Program-made: the position numbers and the translations under genes
Notes under the pieces: model-generated
What the model was told of the DNA's origin: nothing
Seen by the model: the letters and a program-made list of their open reading frames with translations, nothing else
Database searches by the model: none
In this document: piece by piece, positions 8,740 to 17,165 of the stretch
How the letters are laid out: each line of letters starts with the position of its first letter
Numbering within the stretch: position 1 is the first letter of the stretch
DNA from: CASICS01 sp045564455
GTDB lineage: Bacteria; Pseudomonadota; Gammaproteobacteria; Magnimaribacterales; AG-339-G14
Direction: 5' to 3'
Length of the DNA: 64,000 nucleotides
NCBI GenBank assembly: GCA_045564455.1
Contig: JBJLHG010000001.1
Coordinates: forward strand, 124,001 to 188,000

Positions 8740-9554
8740 AAGTTTTGATGAGTAATCCAAGCTACTTTTTGAAGAGTTTTTCTTGTCTTTGAATCTATAT
8801 CAAATTTAACTTTATTGCCTTCAGGATTCATTTTGTATATTGATGCATACAAAACACAAGCTGCGAGATATGTGCCTTCTTTACTAGGATGACGAAGATC
8901 GCTGGTATATAAATTTATTTCTGGAAAATTTTTATTTATCTCCGCAAAAGCTAATCCAACAGGAGCTACAAGAATTTTATTTTTATTAGCTGCTTTTACA
9001 TACTCTCTAGCCAACTTCTTTGTCATATTGGGAGAATCTTTATATGGCCATGTCATCATCAACATTGGTTCAATATTTTTTTCTCTTAATGTTTTGACAT
9101 GCGCAGCAACAATTTTATGAAATATTTTTTTTCGAGAGTCATCAACAGGACATCTGCTGCAGTCATGCATAATAGCTAAATCAAAAGGAGTTTTTTTAAT
9201 TTTCTTTAGCTTATTCTCCTTAGTAAACCCAAAAGAGCCTATATTTGGATTAGTTACATATGACCTAATATCATGCCAAGTCAAAGATGAGCCATTGATA
9301 GTAATACTTCTAATTTTATACGCATCTCTCATAGTATGCGTTGAGCGAATCATTTTAATCAAAGGATTGTGCATGCCGTTGTTGTAATAAACAAAGCTAT
9401 TCCCAACCATTAAAATTTGTTTAGGATTAATATTGTCTAACTCTTTTTTCAAGGGCTCACTAAAACTAAATATTTGCAAAGAATTTAAAGAAAGAAAAAT
9501 AGAGAGTATTAAAAAAGAAATTTTTTTAAAAATTGTAATATTGATCACATTCAT
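8724..9554 (-). CDS. Secreted SGNH/GDSL-like hydrolase
   Basis: 276 aa with an N-terminal signal (about residues 8-31). Block I is 'MVGNSFVYY' (Ser53; GNS replaces GDS). 'INGSS' around 87-90 fits the glycine block, and block V is 'SDLRHPSKEGTYL' with Asp219 and His222 as the Asp-x-x-His pair. SGNH enzymes hydrolyse acyl or acetyl esters. Two closely spaced Cys in 'DCSRC' could form a disulfide, consistent with export. It converges on, and overlaps, the hydrolase/membrane gene. Confidence 0.75.
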   Translation of the reverse strand: MNVINITIFKKISFLILSIFLSLNSLQIFSFSEPLKKELDNINPKQILMVGNSFVYYNNGMHNPLIKMIRSTHTMRDAYKIRSITINGSSLTWHDIRSYVTNPNIGSFGFTKENKLKKIKKTPFDLAIMHDCSRCPVDDSRKKIFHKIVAAHVKTLREKNIEPMLMMTWPYKDSPNMTKKLAREYVKAANKNKILVAPVGLAFAEINKNFPEINLYTSDLRHPSKEGTYLAACVLYASIYKMNPEGNKVKFDIDSKTRKTLQKVAWITHQNFYKGR

Positions 9555-9711
9555 GAGTGTAAATAACTAATTAAACCTATTTTATCAAAAAATTACTTCA
9601 TAAAATATATTCCATTTCATGACAATATGTCATAACATTTAAGAGTATATTGTGAAGAGTAATCATTGCTATTGAATAAATTCTTCACTTACTGATCTGG
9701 GGAGGTCAATC

Positions 9712-12700
9712 ATGGTTTTTAATACAATTAAAAAGGCTTTAGTTTTAAGCATAGCACTATTTTTTTCTTTTAATCTTTTATCGCAATCTGATTCTACAGA
9801 GGAGCAACTGACGGTTATTGGTTCTCAAATTAAAGGAGCATCAATTTCTGATGTTTTACCGGTATCAGTATTTTCTGCTGATGATATTGACGCGCTTGGA
9901 GTTGAATCTGGGGATGATTTGATATCAAACATAGCTGAAATGGGACAAAATCAGTTTAACGAAGCTTCTGAAACTGCTGGCATTAATAACGCTAGGGGAG
10001 ATATCGGAGCTTACAATTTAAGAAATCTGGGAGTAGGCAGTACTTTAGTTTTGCTTAATGGTAGACGAATGGTAAATTCTCCTGGATATCAAACAGAGAT
10101 CTTAGGTGGAGGATTCACGCCAGTCAGCACCGTAAATTCAACTACTATTCCAACTAATGGTATCGATCGGTTAGAAATATTAAGGGATGGAGCATCTGCT
10201 ATTTATGGAGCCGATGCTGTTTCGGGAGTAGTCAATAATGTTACTAAATCCGGTAACGATGGATTTGTAGTAAGAACTAGAGTGAAGCAGTTCAGCGTAA
10301 TGGATGCTGAAGATTCATCGCTAAGCATAAATTATGGGAATCCTTTTGCTAACGGAAATTTTAATATTAGTTATGATTTTGTTAAAAAAGGTCAAATGCG
10401 AGCTGGCGATCATCCCATCATGAGTCAATCAGATCTCAGTCCATTTCTTCCGGGCGGAACATCTGATCCTTATGCGAGTTTCTTCGACAACACTTCATCT
10501 CAAGGCTTATATGGTCAATTTGATATGATTGAAAAATCTTCTCTTATACCTGGAGGAACTAGAGGCTATGTTGATAGTAAGGGAGAATTTCAAGTATACC
10601 CTTTGACTGATGCTAGATGTGCTGCTTCTGAGGGAAGCGTTACGACGGTTTACGATACTGGTTATGGAACATGTATAGTCAGCGATGGGACTACAAATTC
10701 TACACCGCGTTACAATAAAAATGAAAGTGTCTGGGTAAGAGGTCAAACGGAAAGACACAATCTTTTTATTACTTTTGATCGTGATTTGGATAATGGGTTT
10801 AACTTGTATAACGAAATTGGTTACTACGAATCTGAATACTTTACTATTCGAAGTGCAGCTACTCAATATCCGGGTAAATTAAGAGTTGGCGCAGCGTCAT
10901 ATTACAATCCTATAAGGGCAACTATTGGCACAGCTACTGCTACCGGATTTGCTGCAGCATTTGATAAAGATGCTGAACTTTATATTGATAATTACCGTTT
11001 CACAGAGAAAAACAGAACTGCTACCGTGAATAAAGAGACTTATCGATTGCTTCAAGGTATTTCTGGAGATCTAAATGACTGGTCATTTGATGGGGCCGTT
11101 GTTATCTCTCAAGCTAAATCAAGAGACTTAAGTGGCAACAGAGTAGATCTGAATTTAATGCAAGCGGCTTTATTTGATCAAACGTCTGCCGGTTACAACA
11201 TTTTATGTGATTGGGTTAATAATGACTGTTCAACAAATATTGAGCAAACACTTGTTTCGGTAGTTAAAGAACAAATTTCAAAGCTTAATTTATATGATTT
11301 AAAATTTACAAACGATGAATTATTTTCTATGAAAAATGGCCCGGTTAGCTTTTTGGTCGGTATTGAAAGTAGAAAAGAAAGTTACAAAGATGATCTTGGT
11401 CCAAGAATGGACGGAACAATTCCTTTCCAGCACTTACCTGTAACAGTTTCATGTCAGCTAGGTAACGACGATGGGTCAATGAAAGATAAAGCTGCCATGG
11501 GTACTAATTGTAATCGAGAAGAAGACAGGTATCCTTTCTTCACTGCTATTGCAGGTGGTTCTCCAACAGCAGACTCAGAAGCATCTAGAACAACAAATTC
11601 TATTTTTACTGAAATGATTATGCCATTGACGCAAGATTTGGAAGCGCAAGTAGCACTAAGATATGAAGATACAAATGATTTCGGTTCAGAGATTGTAGGT
11701 AAGCTTGCTTTTGGTTGGGATATAACCGATCAAATCCTTCTTCGAACTTCAGCTTCAACGACTTTCAAGGCTCCGAATCTTGTAGCCATGAATCAACCGT
11801 TTTTAAATAGATTTAATAGTTCGCAAAAAGATTTTTCAAAAGCGATTACTGATGATGATGATGATTATGTCGATGAATGGATATATCGAAGAGCTGTTGG
11901 AAATGATCAGCTTGAAGCGGAAACATCAGAAAATTTCTCTTTTGGTATAGTTTATCAACCAACAGATGAATTAACTCTTACTCTAGATGGTTTTCAAATC
12001 AAGAAAGATAATACCGTAGGTAATCTTGGAACTACCAATCAAACGGCCTTGGATTTTTTAACTCGTTATAGAACTAAAACAGGCACTGCGGATGCAGATG
12101 CTGCTGCAGCTGTAAGCCGATGTTCAAGCTTAACGGCTTCTCAATACAATACAAATGTTTATCGAAATGCAGCCGATGATGGTGATTATGATGATATGTC
12201 TACAGCGGCAAAAGCAGCTGGATTATGTCCTTTAGGAGAAATAAGATATGTGCGTTCGCAATATGAAAATTTAGCTGAAAGAATAGTTGAAGGTGTTGAT
12301 TTGGGCATCTATTATGAAAAAGATAGTGATTATGGAACTTTTTCTATTAAATACACAGGTGCTTTTACTACGAAGCTAGAGCAAAATGCTGCTCCTGGTT
12401 CAGATGCAGATATTATTGATAAGGCTATCAAATCTGGAGAGTACACAACAGCTACTACAGCTCTTGGCGCTGATGACATAGTGACGGTTAACTTATTTGG
12501 TTATGGAGATCTTCTTGGAATCGATGGAAACTTTGAAGAGAAACATCAGGCACGTTTTTCTTGGAGATACAATGACAATAGTGCATCAATGACTGTTAAA
12601 CATGTTGGTGCTTTTAGACAATCTTCTGTTACTAACACAGCTGGAATAGCAGCTTATGGAGGAGCTTGGGAGGTTGACGAAATGACCACTATTAATCTTG

Positions 12701-12870
12701 CCTTAGCAACGAGATTTAAATTCAACGATACTCGAATGAAATTAACGATTGGTTCAAATAATCTATTTGACGCAGAAACACCGTTAGCCGATGACACATA
12801 TGGGTTTAATCCAGATGTTCATAACGGATACGGAAGATCTGTTTACTTAGATCTAAGAGCTGCGTTTTAA
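9712..12870 (+). CDS. TonB-dependent outer-membrane receptor
   Basis: 1052 aa. Signal peptide about residues 1-25. The plug domain (about 35-170) has 'LLNGRRMVNSPG', 'IDRLEILRDGASAIYGADAVSGVVN' and a TonB-box-like 'EQLTVIGSQ'. The C-terminal 22-strand barrel ends in 'YLDLRAAF' with terminal Phe. It belongs to the large receptors of the oligosaccharide/peptide/siderophore type; the ligand is not readable. Energy would come from TonB-ExbB-ExbD (exbBD at 21.5-22.5 kb). GGGGAGG lies 8 nt before the ATG, and a strong terminator follows. It has its own transcription unit. Confidence 0.93.
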   Translation: MVFNTIKKALVLSIALFFSFNLLSQSDSTEEQLTVIGSQIKGASISDVLPVSVFSADDIDALGVESGDDLISNIAEMGQNQFNEASETAGINNARGDIGAYNLRNLGVGSTLVLLNGRRMVNSPGYQTEILGGGFTPVSTVNSTTIPTNGIDRLEILRDGASAIYGADAVSGVVNNVTKSGNDGFVVRTRVKQFSVMDAEDSSLSINYGNPFANGNFNISYDFVKKGQMRAGDHPIMSQSDLSPFLPGGTSDPYASFFDNTSSQGLYGQFDMIEKSSLIPGGTRGYVDSKGEFQVYPLTDARCAASEGSVTTVYDTGYGTCIVSDGTTNSTPRYNKNESVWVRGQTERHNLFITFDRDLDNGFNLYNEIGYYESEYFTIRSAATQYPGKLRVGAASYYNPIRATIGTATATGFAAAFDKDAELYIDNYRFTEKNRTATVNKETYRLLQGISGDLNDWSFDGAVVISQAKSRDLSGNRVDLNLMQAALFDQTSAGYNILCDWVNNDCSTNIEQTLVSVVKEQISKLNLYDLKFTNDELFSMKNGPVSFLVGIESRKESYKDDLGPRMDGTIPFQHLPVTVSCQLGNDDGSMKDKAAMGTNCNREEDRYPFFTAIAGGSPTADSEASRTTNSIFTEMIMPLTQDLEAQVALRYEDTNDFGSEIVGKLAFGWDITDQILLRTSASTTFKAPNLVAMNQPFLNRFNSSQKDFSKAITDDDDDYVDEWIYRRAVGNDQLEAETSENFSFGIVYQPTDELTLTLDGFQIKKDNTVGNLGTTNQTALDFLTRYRTKTGTADADAAAAVSRCSSLTASQYNTNVYRNAADDGDYDDMSTAAKAAGLCPLGEIRYVRSQYENLAERIVEGVDLGIYYEKDSDYGTFSIKYTGAFTTKLEQNAAPGSDADIIDKAIKSGEYTTATTALGADDIVTVNLFGYGDLLGIDGNFEEKHQARFSWRYNDNSASMTVKHVGAFRQSSVTNTAGIAAYGGAWEVDEMTTINLALATRFKFNDTRMKLTIGSNNLFDAETPLADDTYGFNPDVHNGYGRSVYLDLRAAF

Positions 12871-12890
12871 ATATATTTCATCCTTAATTA

Positions 12891-12921
12891 AAAAGGGCTG
12901 CTCTATGCAGCCCTTTTTTTT
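12891..12921 (+). terminator. Strong intrinsic terminator after the TonB receptor gene
   Basis: AAAAGGGCTGC (12891-12901), loop TCTAT, GCAGCCCTTTT (12907-12917), followed by further T residues. Confidence 0.92.
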
Positions 12922-13085
12922 GAACCAAAAATAGTAACCTATATAGGAAACTAAAACTTTAAGATTCTAAGCACATTTAATTCCTAATTCAGATTTAGAT
13001 AATGTAGAATCCTTCGAGAAATCAATTGCTCAAACTATAGCCGAAACGCAATAGTTTTGAATCTGAGTGATTAATTGGATGACTG

Positions 13086-13091
13086 TATAAT
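13086..13091 (+). promoter_or_regulatory. Putative -10 box for tRNA-Ser
   Basis: A perfect TATAAT lies 44 nt before the mature tRNA 5' end. The best -35-like hexamer (TTGAAT, 13057-13062) is 23 nt away, which is too far, so only the -10 is supported. Confidence 0.4.
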
Positions 13092-13134
13092 TTTCAAAAT
13101 TTTTAGTTGCCTTTTAAACTCAAATAACTTCTAA

Positions 13135-13226
13135 GGAGGGGTGGCAGAGCTTGGTTGAATGCACTGGTCTTGAAAACCAGCAGGTCAGAAATGGCCTCGT
13201 GGGTTCGAATCCCACCTCCTCCGCCA
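13135..13226 (+). tRNA. tRNA-Ser (anticodon UGA)
   Basis: Cloverleaf read by eye. The acceptor stem GGAGGGG (13135-13141) pairs with CTCCTCC, with one G-U pair. The anticodon stem CTGGT/ACCAG holds loop CTTGAAA with anticodon TGA. A long variable arm is typical of tRNA-Ser. The T arm is GTGGG-TTCGAAT-CCCAC, followed by discriminator G and an encoded CCA (13224-13226). UGA reads UCN serine codons. Confidence 0.97.
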
Positions 13227-13292
13227 CGGTACTAAAAACTTTCCATCAAAATCATAGCCATATAAAATTTAAACTTTATGTTAGGAGAAAAG

Positions 13293-14081
13293 ATGACAGA
13301 AGATATTAGAATATTTTCATATTTACCAAACCCTAGAGTATGGAAATCATTAATAACAGCAGAACTTGGAAATGTAGAACTAAAAGTCATTGGCGACAAA
13401 CCAATGAATCTTACAAATTGGTTATGGGACTTTGACGCTCAAAAAATAGATTCTTCAAATTTAGAAGATTTGAAAGCCTTCAAAAGAGAAAGTAAAAGAG
13501 GTTTCAAGGGTAGTCTATATAAAACAGATAATTTTCTTAAAAAACATCCATTTGGAACTGTTCCGGCAGGTTTTAATTCCGATGGGTCTGAAGGTATTTT
13601 TGAATCAAATAGTATTATGCGGGCTGTAGCAAGATCCTCAAAAAATACTTCACTTTATGGTGATAACGATCCTTTTCTTCAATCTAGAATAGACAGTTTT
13701 CTTGATGCGAATCTTGTATTTGCTAGAGAGTTTCAAGTTTATACTCTTGAAATTGATTCTTTAAATAAATATCTGCACCAAAGAATGACCGCAGCATACC
13801 TATTTTATATGGATGGTATAGAGAGGGCTCTTTCAACTAATAAATTCATCGTAGGGGAATTTTTAACAATAGCGGATATTTCATTTGTTTGCGATCTAGC
13901 TCAATTCTTGAGAGAAAGAGATAAAGTAGAGATCATAAATAATCAAGGATATGAGTTAATTACTTCAAACTTTGAAAAAGAATTTCCAAATGCTTATCTT
14001 CATTTAAAAAAGTTAGCAACACACGAAAAATTTAAGGAACTTTTACTAAAATATTTAGAGAAAGTAATAAAAATTTCATAA
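13293..14081 (+). CDS. Glutathione S-transferase-like protein
   Basis: 262 aa from the ATG at 13293, chosen over the ATG at 13278 because GGAG (13284-13287) sits at the right distance. The N-terminal ~90 residues look like a thioredoxin-fold GST domain, with 'GTVPAGF' where the cis-Pro loop is expected and 'FESNSIMRAVAR' matching the 'ES.AI..YL' element. The C-terminal helical domain has the GST motif 'FLTIADISFVCDL'. It is closer to the EF1-gamma-like or theta-like GSTs than to classic detoxifying enzymes. An insert near residues 45-75 (Lys/Arg-rich) is unusual. Whether it is catalytic is uncertain. Confidence 0.7.
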   Translation: MTEDIRIFSYLPNPRVWKSLITAELGNVELKVIGDKPMNLTNWLWDFDAQKIDSSNLEDLKAFKRESKRGFKGSLYKTDNFLKKHPFGTVPAGFNSDGSEGIFESNSIMRAVARSSKNTSLYGDNDPFLQSRIDSFLDANLVFAREFQVYTLEIDSLNKYLHQRMTAAYLFYMDGIERALSTNKFIVGEFLTIADISFVCDLAQFLRERDKVEIINNQGYELITSNFEKEFPNAYLHLKKLATHEKFKELLLKYLEKVIKIS

Positions 14082-14159
14082 TTCTTTCTATAAATTACTT
14101 TTAATCCTAAAAAGATTTTTTTTAATGAAAACTTAATCTAAAAAACCCTGTTTTTGATA

Positions 14160-14188
14160 TTGATACTTAACTTTTTTTTTACTAATAT
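14160..14188 (+). promoter_or_regulatory. Sigma-70-type promoter of the structured RNA upstream of trpS
   Basis: -35 TTGATA (14160-14165), exactly 17 nt spacer (rich in T), -10 TAATAT (14183-14188). The predicted start is near 14195. It is the cleanest promoter seen in the window. Confidence 0.7.
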
Positions 14189-14194
14189 AGATTC

Positions 14195-14381
14195 ATACCT
14201 TGGATGGGCGTTTCAATAACTCGAGACGGTGAAAAAGAAATCGAGGGGTAGAAGAAGAAGGGTGAAAAGTCGAAAGAAATTTTGCCAAATACAGGGAGAT
14301 GGGTAAGTCACCTGTACTAGTTAACCCACTAGACCCCTTCAACTTCGTTATTAAAAACACCACTTTGTGGTGTTTTTTTTT
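14195..14381 (+). ncRNA. Structured RNA of unknown family (trpS leader or independent ncRNA)
   Basis: About 185 nt bounded by a good promoter and a strong terminator, with no convincing ORF. A 5' hairpin forms from CGTTTC (14209-14214) and GAGACG (14223-14228). A helix GAAG-AA-GAAGGG (14251-14262) pairs with CCCTTC-AA-CTTC (14335-14346). Inside it lies an H-type pseudoknot: TACAGG (14290-14295) with CCTGTA (14311-14316), interleaved with TGGGT (14300-14304) and ACCCA (14324-14328). A competing pairing AGGGGT (14244-14249) with ACCCCT (14333-14338) would open the outer helix. It is not 4.5S RNA, 6S RNA, tmRNA or RNase P by conserved motifs I know. trpS begins 12 nt after the T-run, so it must be reached by readthrough or from inside this element. 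That favours a cis-regulatory leader (inference). Confidence 0.65.
14353..14381 (+). terminator. Intrinsic terminator between the structured RNA and trpS
   Basis: AAAAACACCAC (14353-14363), loop TTT, GTGGTGTTTTT (14367-14377) and a total T-run to 14381. It is only 11 nt from the trpS ATG. Confidence 0.92.
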
Positions 14382-14392
14382 ATACTATCCTT

Positions 14393-15406
14393 ATGTCTAT
14401 TCTACTAACCGGTATTACCACGAGCGGAACTCCTCACTTAGGAAATTATGTTGGAGCAATAAAACCAGCACTTAACTCCATTAAAGATTCAAAAAAATCT
14501 TTTTTATTTCTAGCGGATTATCATTCTTTAATTAAACAGCAGAACCCAAAACTTACTCATCAATCTAGTTTAGAAATTGCTTCAGCGTGGTTGGCTTGTG
14601 GACTTAACCCTGATCAAACTCTTTTTTATCGACAATCAAAAGTGCCTCAAATTTTTGAATTGAATTGGATATTGTCTAACGTAACGTCAAAAGGACTTTT
14701 AAATCGAGCCCATGCTTATAAGGCTGCTCAAGATAGTAACAAAGAAAATAACGACAGTGATTTGGATAAGGGCATAACTGCTGGATTATTTAATTATCCA
14801 GTATTAATGGCAGCTGATATTCTAATTTTTAAAGCCAATGAAATCCCTGTAGGTAGTGATCAAAAACAACATATTGAAATGACAAGAGACATTGCAGCTC
14901 GTTTTAATCATATTTATGGAAAGGTTTTCAGTCTTCCAGAGGCTAAAATTCAAGAAAACACTGCTCTGCTGCCAGGTATTGACGGCAGAAAAATGAGTAA
15001 ATCTTATGGAAATTTTGTTGAGTTATTTTCTTCAGAAAAAGCACTTCAAAAATCTATTAATAAGATACAAACTGATTCTAAAGAGCCGGGAGAATCAAAA
15101 AGCACTATAGATTCAAACTTGTTTAATTATTTTCAGGCATTTTTAAATCAAGAAGCTATTTCAATAGTTGAGAAAAATTTTTTAGAGGGCATGGGTTGGG
15201 GCGATTTAAAAAAAGAGCTATTTACTATCGTTAATGATGAAATTTCACCTTATCGAGAAAATTATTTTTCTTTATTAAAAAATCCTAAACAGGTAGAAGA
15301 AATCCTTCAAATAGGTGAAAAAAAAGTTCTAGATATAGCTGAATCAACTATGACCGAAGTTAGAGAAAAAATAGGAATCAAGGCTCTTAATGGAAAAAAA
15401 GATTAG
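14393..15406 (+). CDS. trpS: Tryptophanyl-tRNA synthetase
   Basis: 337 aa (E. coli 334). A class I synthetase that charges tRNA-Trp. The HIGH-like motif is 'SGTPHLGNYVG' (residues 11-21), and the KMSKS loop 'KMSKS' is at residues 200-204. There is no clear Shine-Dalgarno, and the ATG lies just after an intrinsic terminator, so expression seems to depend on passing that terminator. The 3' end overlaps the next gene by 17 nt. Confidence 0.97.
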   Translation: MSILLTGITTSGTPHLGNYVGAIKPALNSIKDSKKSFLFLADYHSLIKQQNPKLTHQSSLEIASAWLACGLNPDQTLFYRQSKVPQIFELNWILSNVTSKGLLNRAHAYKAAQDSNKENNDSDLDKGITAGLFNYPVLMAADILIFKANEIPVGSDQKQHIEMTRDIAARFNHIYGKVFSLPEAKIQENTALLPGIDGRKMSKSYGNFVELFSSEKALQKSINKIQTDSKEPGESKSTIDSNLFNYFQAFLNQEAISIVEKNFLEGMGWGDLKKELFTIVNDEISPYRENYFSLLKNPKQVEEILQIGEKKVLDIAESTMTEVREKIGIKALNGKKD

Positions 15407-15953
15407 CGTTCTCGCTTATCCAGAAAATTTAAACTTCGAGTTTTTAGGAGTTGAATTCATGAGGTTGCATGAACACGGTCAAGCAATTATTTCTAGATCA
15501 AAATGCTCTGTAAATTTAAGTAAGAGAGCCTTTCCATTCATTATTGATCGATTTTTAGAAGAAAATTTTAATAATTTTCAACTTACTGATTTCATGTATT
15601 TGAGAGCGAAAGGTTTTCATGGTCCTTACCTAAGTTCAAATCTTTCAAGTAAAAACTATAAAGAAATTCTGTCAAAAAATCTTTCAAGAGAGGTTCAAGA
15701 TGAGTTAGCTAAAGATAGGGTTGATACTCCCAAAATAAATCCAGAGTCTTTAGAGAGATTTAATTATTTTTTAGATTTAATTTTGAACAGAAGATCTCTA
15801 TGTTTTAAATTAAATCGAACAATTAAAGACAAACAAGAAAAAAGTAATAAATTTGAACATGAATGGTCTCATGCGTTAAACGAATATCACGAATATCTGA
15901 TCTTTAGCATCGATGCCGATGAATGCTTTACGTTAATCTTGGCTTATGATTAA
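15390..15953 (+). CDS. Conserved-looking protein of unknown function
   Basis: 187 aa. I do not recognise it. No signal peptide or membrane segment is visible. It is charged and mostly helical in the C-terminal half, with a 'FEHEWSHALNEYHEYLIFSIDADE' segment rich in His and acidic residues that might bind metal. It starts inside the trpS 3' end (17-nt overlap) and ends inside the MFS start (8-nt overlap), so it is probably translated by coupling in the trpS operon. Confidence 0.65.
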   Translation: MEKKISVLAYPENLNFEFLGVEFMRLHEHGQAIISRSKCSVNLSKRAFPFIIDRFLEENFNNFQLTDFMYLRAKGFHGPYLSSNLSSKNYKEILSKNLSREVQDELAKDRVDTPKINPESLERFNYFLDLILNRRSLCFKLNRTIKDKQEKSNKFEHEWSHALNEYHEYLIFSIDADECFTLILAYD

Positions 15954-17157
15954 TGATTCAGAAAAGCCGCCTAAATCGATTTGGGCACTAGCTGCAGCTT
16001 TAGCTTGCGTAGGCGCAGGTCAATCTACAGTTTTTATTTTAATTCCTTCTGAAGTAAGGAATTTAGGCTTTACTGAATTTGAAGTCGGATTAATTTTTTC
16101 TATATCTGCATTGGCATGGATGTTTTTTAGTCCTTTTTGGGGAAGGCTAAGTGATAAGTTTGGAAGAGGTTCAATTTTTTTAATAGGTATGTTGGGTTTT
16201 GCTCTTTCTATGGGATCATTTGCAGCAATTCTAATTTCTGCTCAAAATTTATTATTGCCGTTGGCTTTAGTTTTTCCATTATTAGTTTTTACTAGGCTGA
16301 TAAATGGACTCTTGGGAAGCGCGGTTAGACCAGCTGCTGGAGGTAGAATCGCTGATTTAACATCTCCAACAACCAGATCAGCCGGATTTGCTCGCTTTGA
16401 CGCTGGATGGCAGTTTGGAGTTGTTATCGGACCTGTAGTTGTTGGAGTTCTTCTTTCACTATTCAATGAAAATTTATTAGCTCCATTTATATTTATTGCA
16501 TTATTAGGAGCTTTGATTGGTTTTTATAACTTTAAAGATATGCAGGGACCTATAGAGCCCTTGGATGAAGAAACTAAAACAAAATTACAATTTACAGATT
16601 CAAGAGTATGGCCATCTTTGCTTATAGCTTCTTTTGTAGGTATGGCAAATGCCTGTTTAGTTTTAACAGTAGCACTTTATACAAAAGATGAAATCATAAC
16701 AAATGGAGAAAGTGTTTATTCAGTCGTAGCAATTGGATTTTCAATAGTTGCTTTATCAGGGATGTTTGCAAACTTATTTATAGTTGATAAATTCCAAATA
16801 AGACCTTTAAATTTAATTAAATGGGGTTGTTCAATAGTTTTATTAAGTTATCTATTCCTGTCTCAAGCTACTTCTATTTCCAGTCTTTATCTTGCTCTTA
16901 TTATGTATGGAATAGGCTCAGGTCTGGTAAGACCTGGAAATATTACAATTTTATCTTTGTCTGTTAGTAAAAATGAACAAGGAGCTGCAAGCGGCTGGAT
17001 GGGAACAGTTTTTCCAATTGGCCATCTAATTACGCCATTTACAATCATGCCCCTATATATGATGAGTCCTAACTTTCCATATTTTTTGATTAGTTTTCTG
17101 GCTTTATTGCTAATAATATTTATACTTTTGAATCAAAAAAAATATTTTAATTATTGA
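15946..17157 (+). CDS. Major facilitator superfamily transporter
   Basis: 403 aa with about 12 hydrophobic segments. The loop 2-3 signature 'GRLSDKFGRGSIFLIG' is near residues 65-80, and a second 'GWMGTVFPIGHLITP' segment lies near TM10-11. It looks like a drug/metabolite proton antiporter of the TetA/MdtG type; the substrate is unknown. It overlaps the unknown gene upstream and is followed by an SDR and an aldehyde dehydrogenase, so export or import of an aldehyde/acid precursor is possible but not shown. Confidence 0.88.
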   Translation: MINDSEKPPKSIWALAAALACVGAGQSTVFILIPSEVRNLGFTEFEVGLIFSISALAWMFFSPFWGRLSDKFGRGSIFLIGMLGFALSMGSFAAILISAQNLLLPLALVFPLLVFTRLINGLLGSAVRPAAGGRIADLTSPTTRSAGFARFDAGWQFGVVIGPVVVGVLLSLFNENLLAPFIFIALLGALIGFYNFKDMQGPIEPLDEETKTKLQFTDSRVWPSLLIASFVGMANACLVLTVALYTKDEIITNGESVYSVVAIGFSIVALSGMFANLFIVDKFQIRPLNLIKWGCSIVLLSYLFLSQATSISSLYLALIMYGIGSGLVRPGNITILSLSVSKNEQGAASGWMGTVFPIGHLITPFTIMPLYMMSPNFPYFLISFLALLLIIFILLNQKKYFNY

Positions 17158-17165
17158 GAAAAATT

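Noticed and set aside
8457..8792. Plus-strand 111-codon ORF
   Set aside because: It overlaps the membrane domain of the hydrolase in another frame, and its product is a Cys/Phe/Tyr-rich shadow with no motif.
10507..10866. Minus-strand 119-codon ORF inside the TonB receptor
   Set aside because: Antisense shadow of a long, well-supported gene, with no ribosome site or family features.
14204..14251. A 15-codon ORF inside the structured RNA as a trp leader peptide
   Set aside because: It has no Trp codon and no ribosome site, and it overlaps the 5' hairpin, so classical attenuation by a Trp-rich leader peptide is not supported.
14195..14381. Structured RNA as RNase P, tmRNA, 6S or 4.5S RNA
   Set aside because: It lacks the conserved RNase P core (GAGGAAAGTCC), the tmRNA termini, the 6S long rod with central bubble, and the 4.5S apical GGAA motif.
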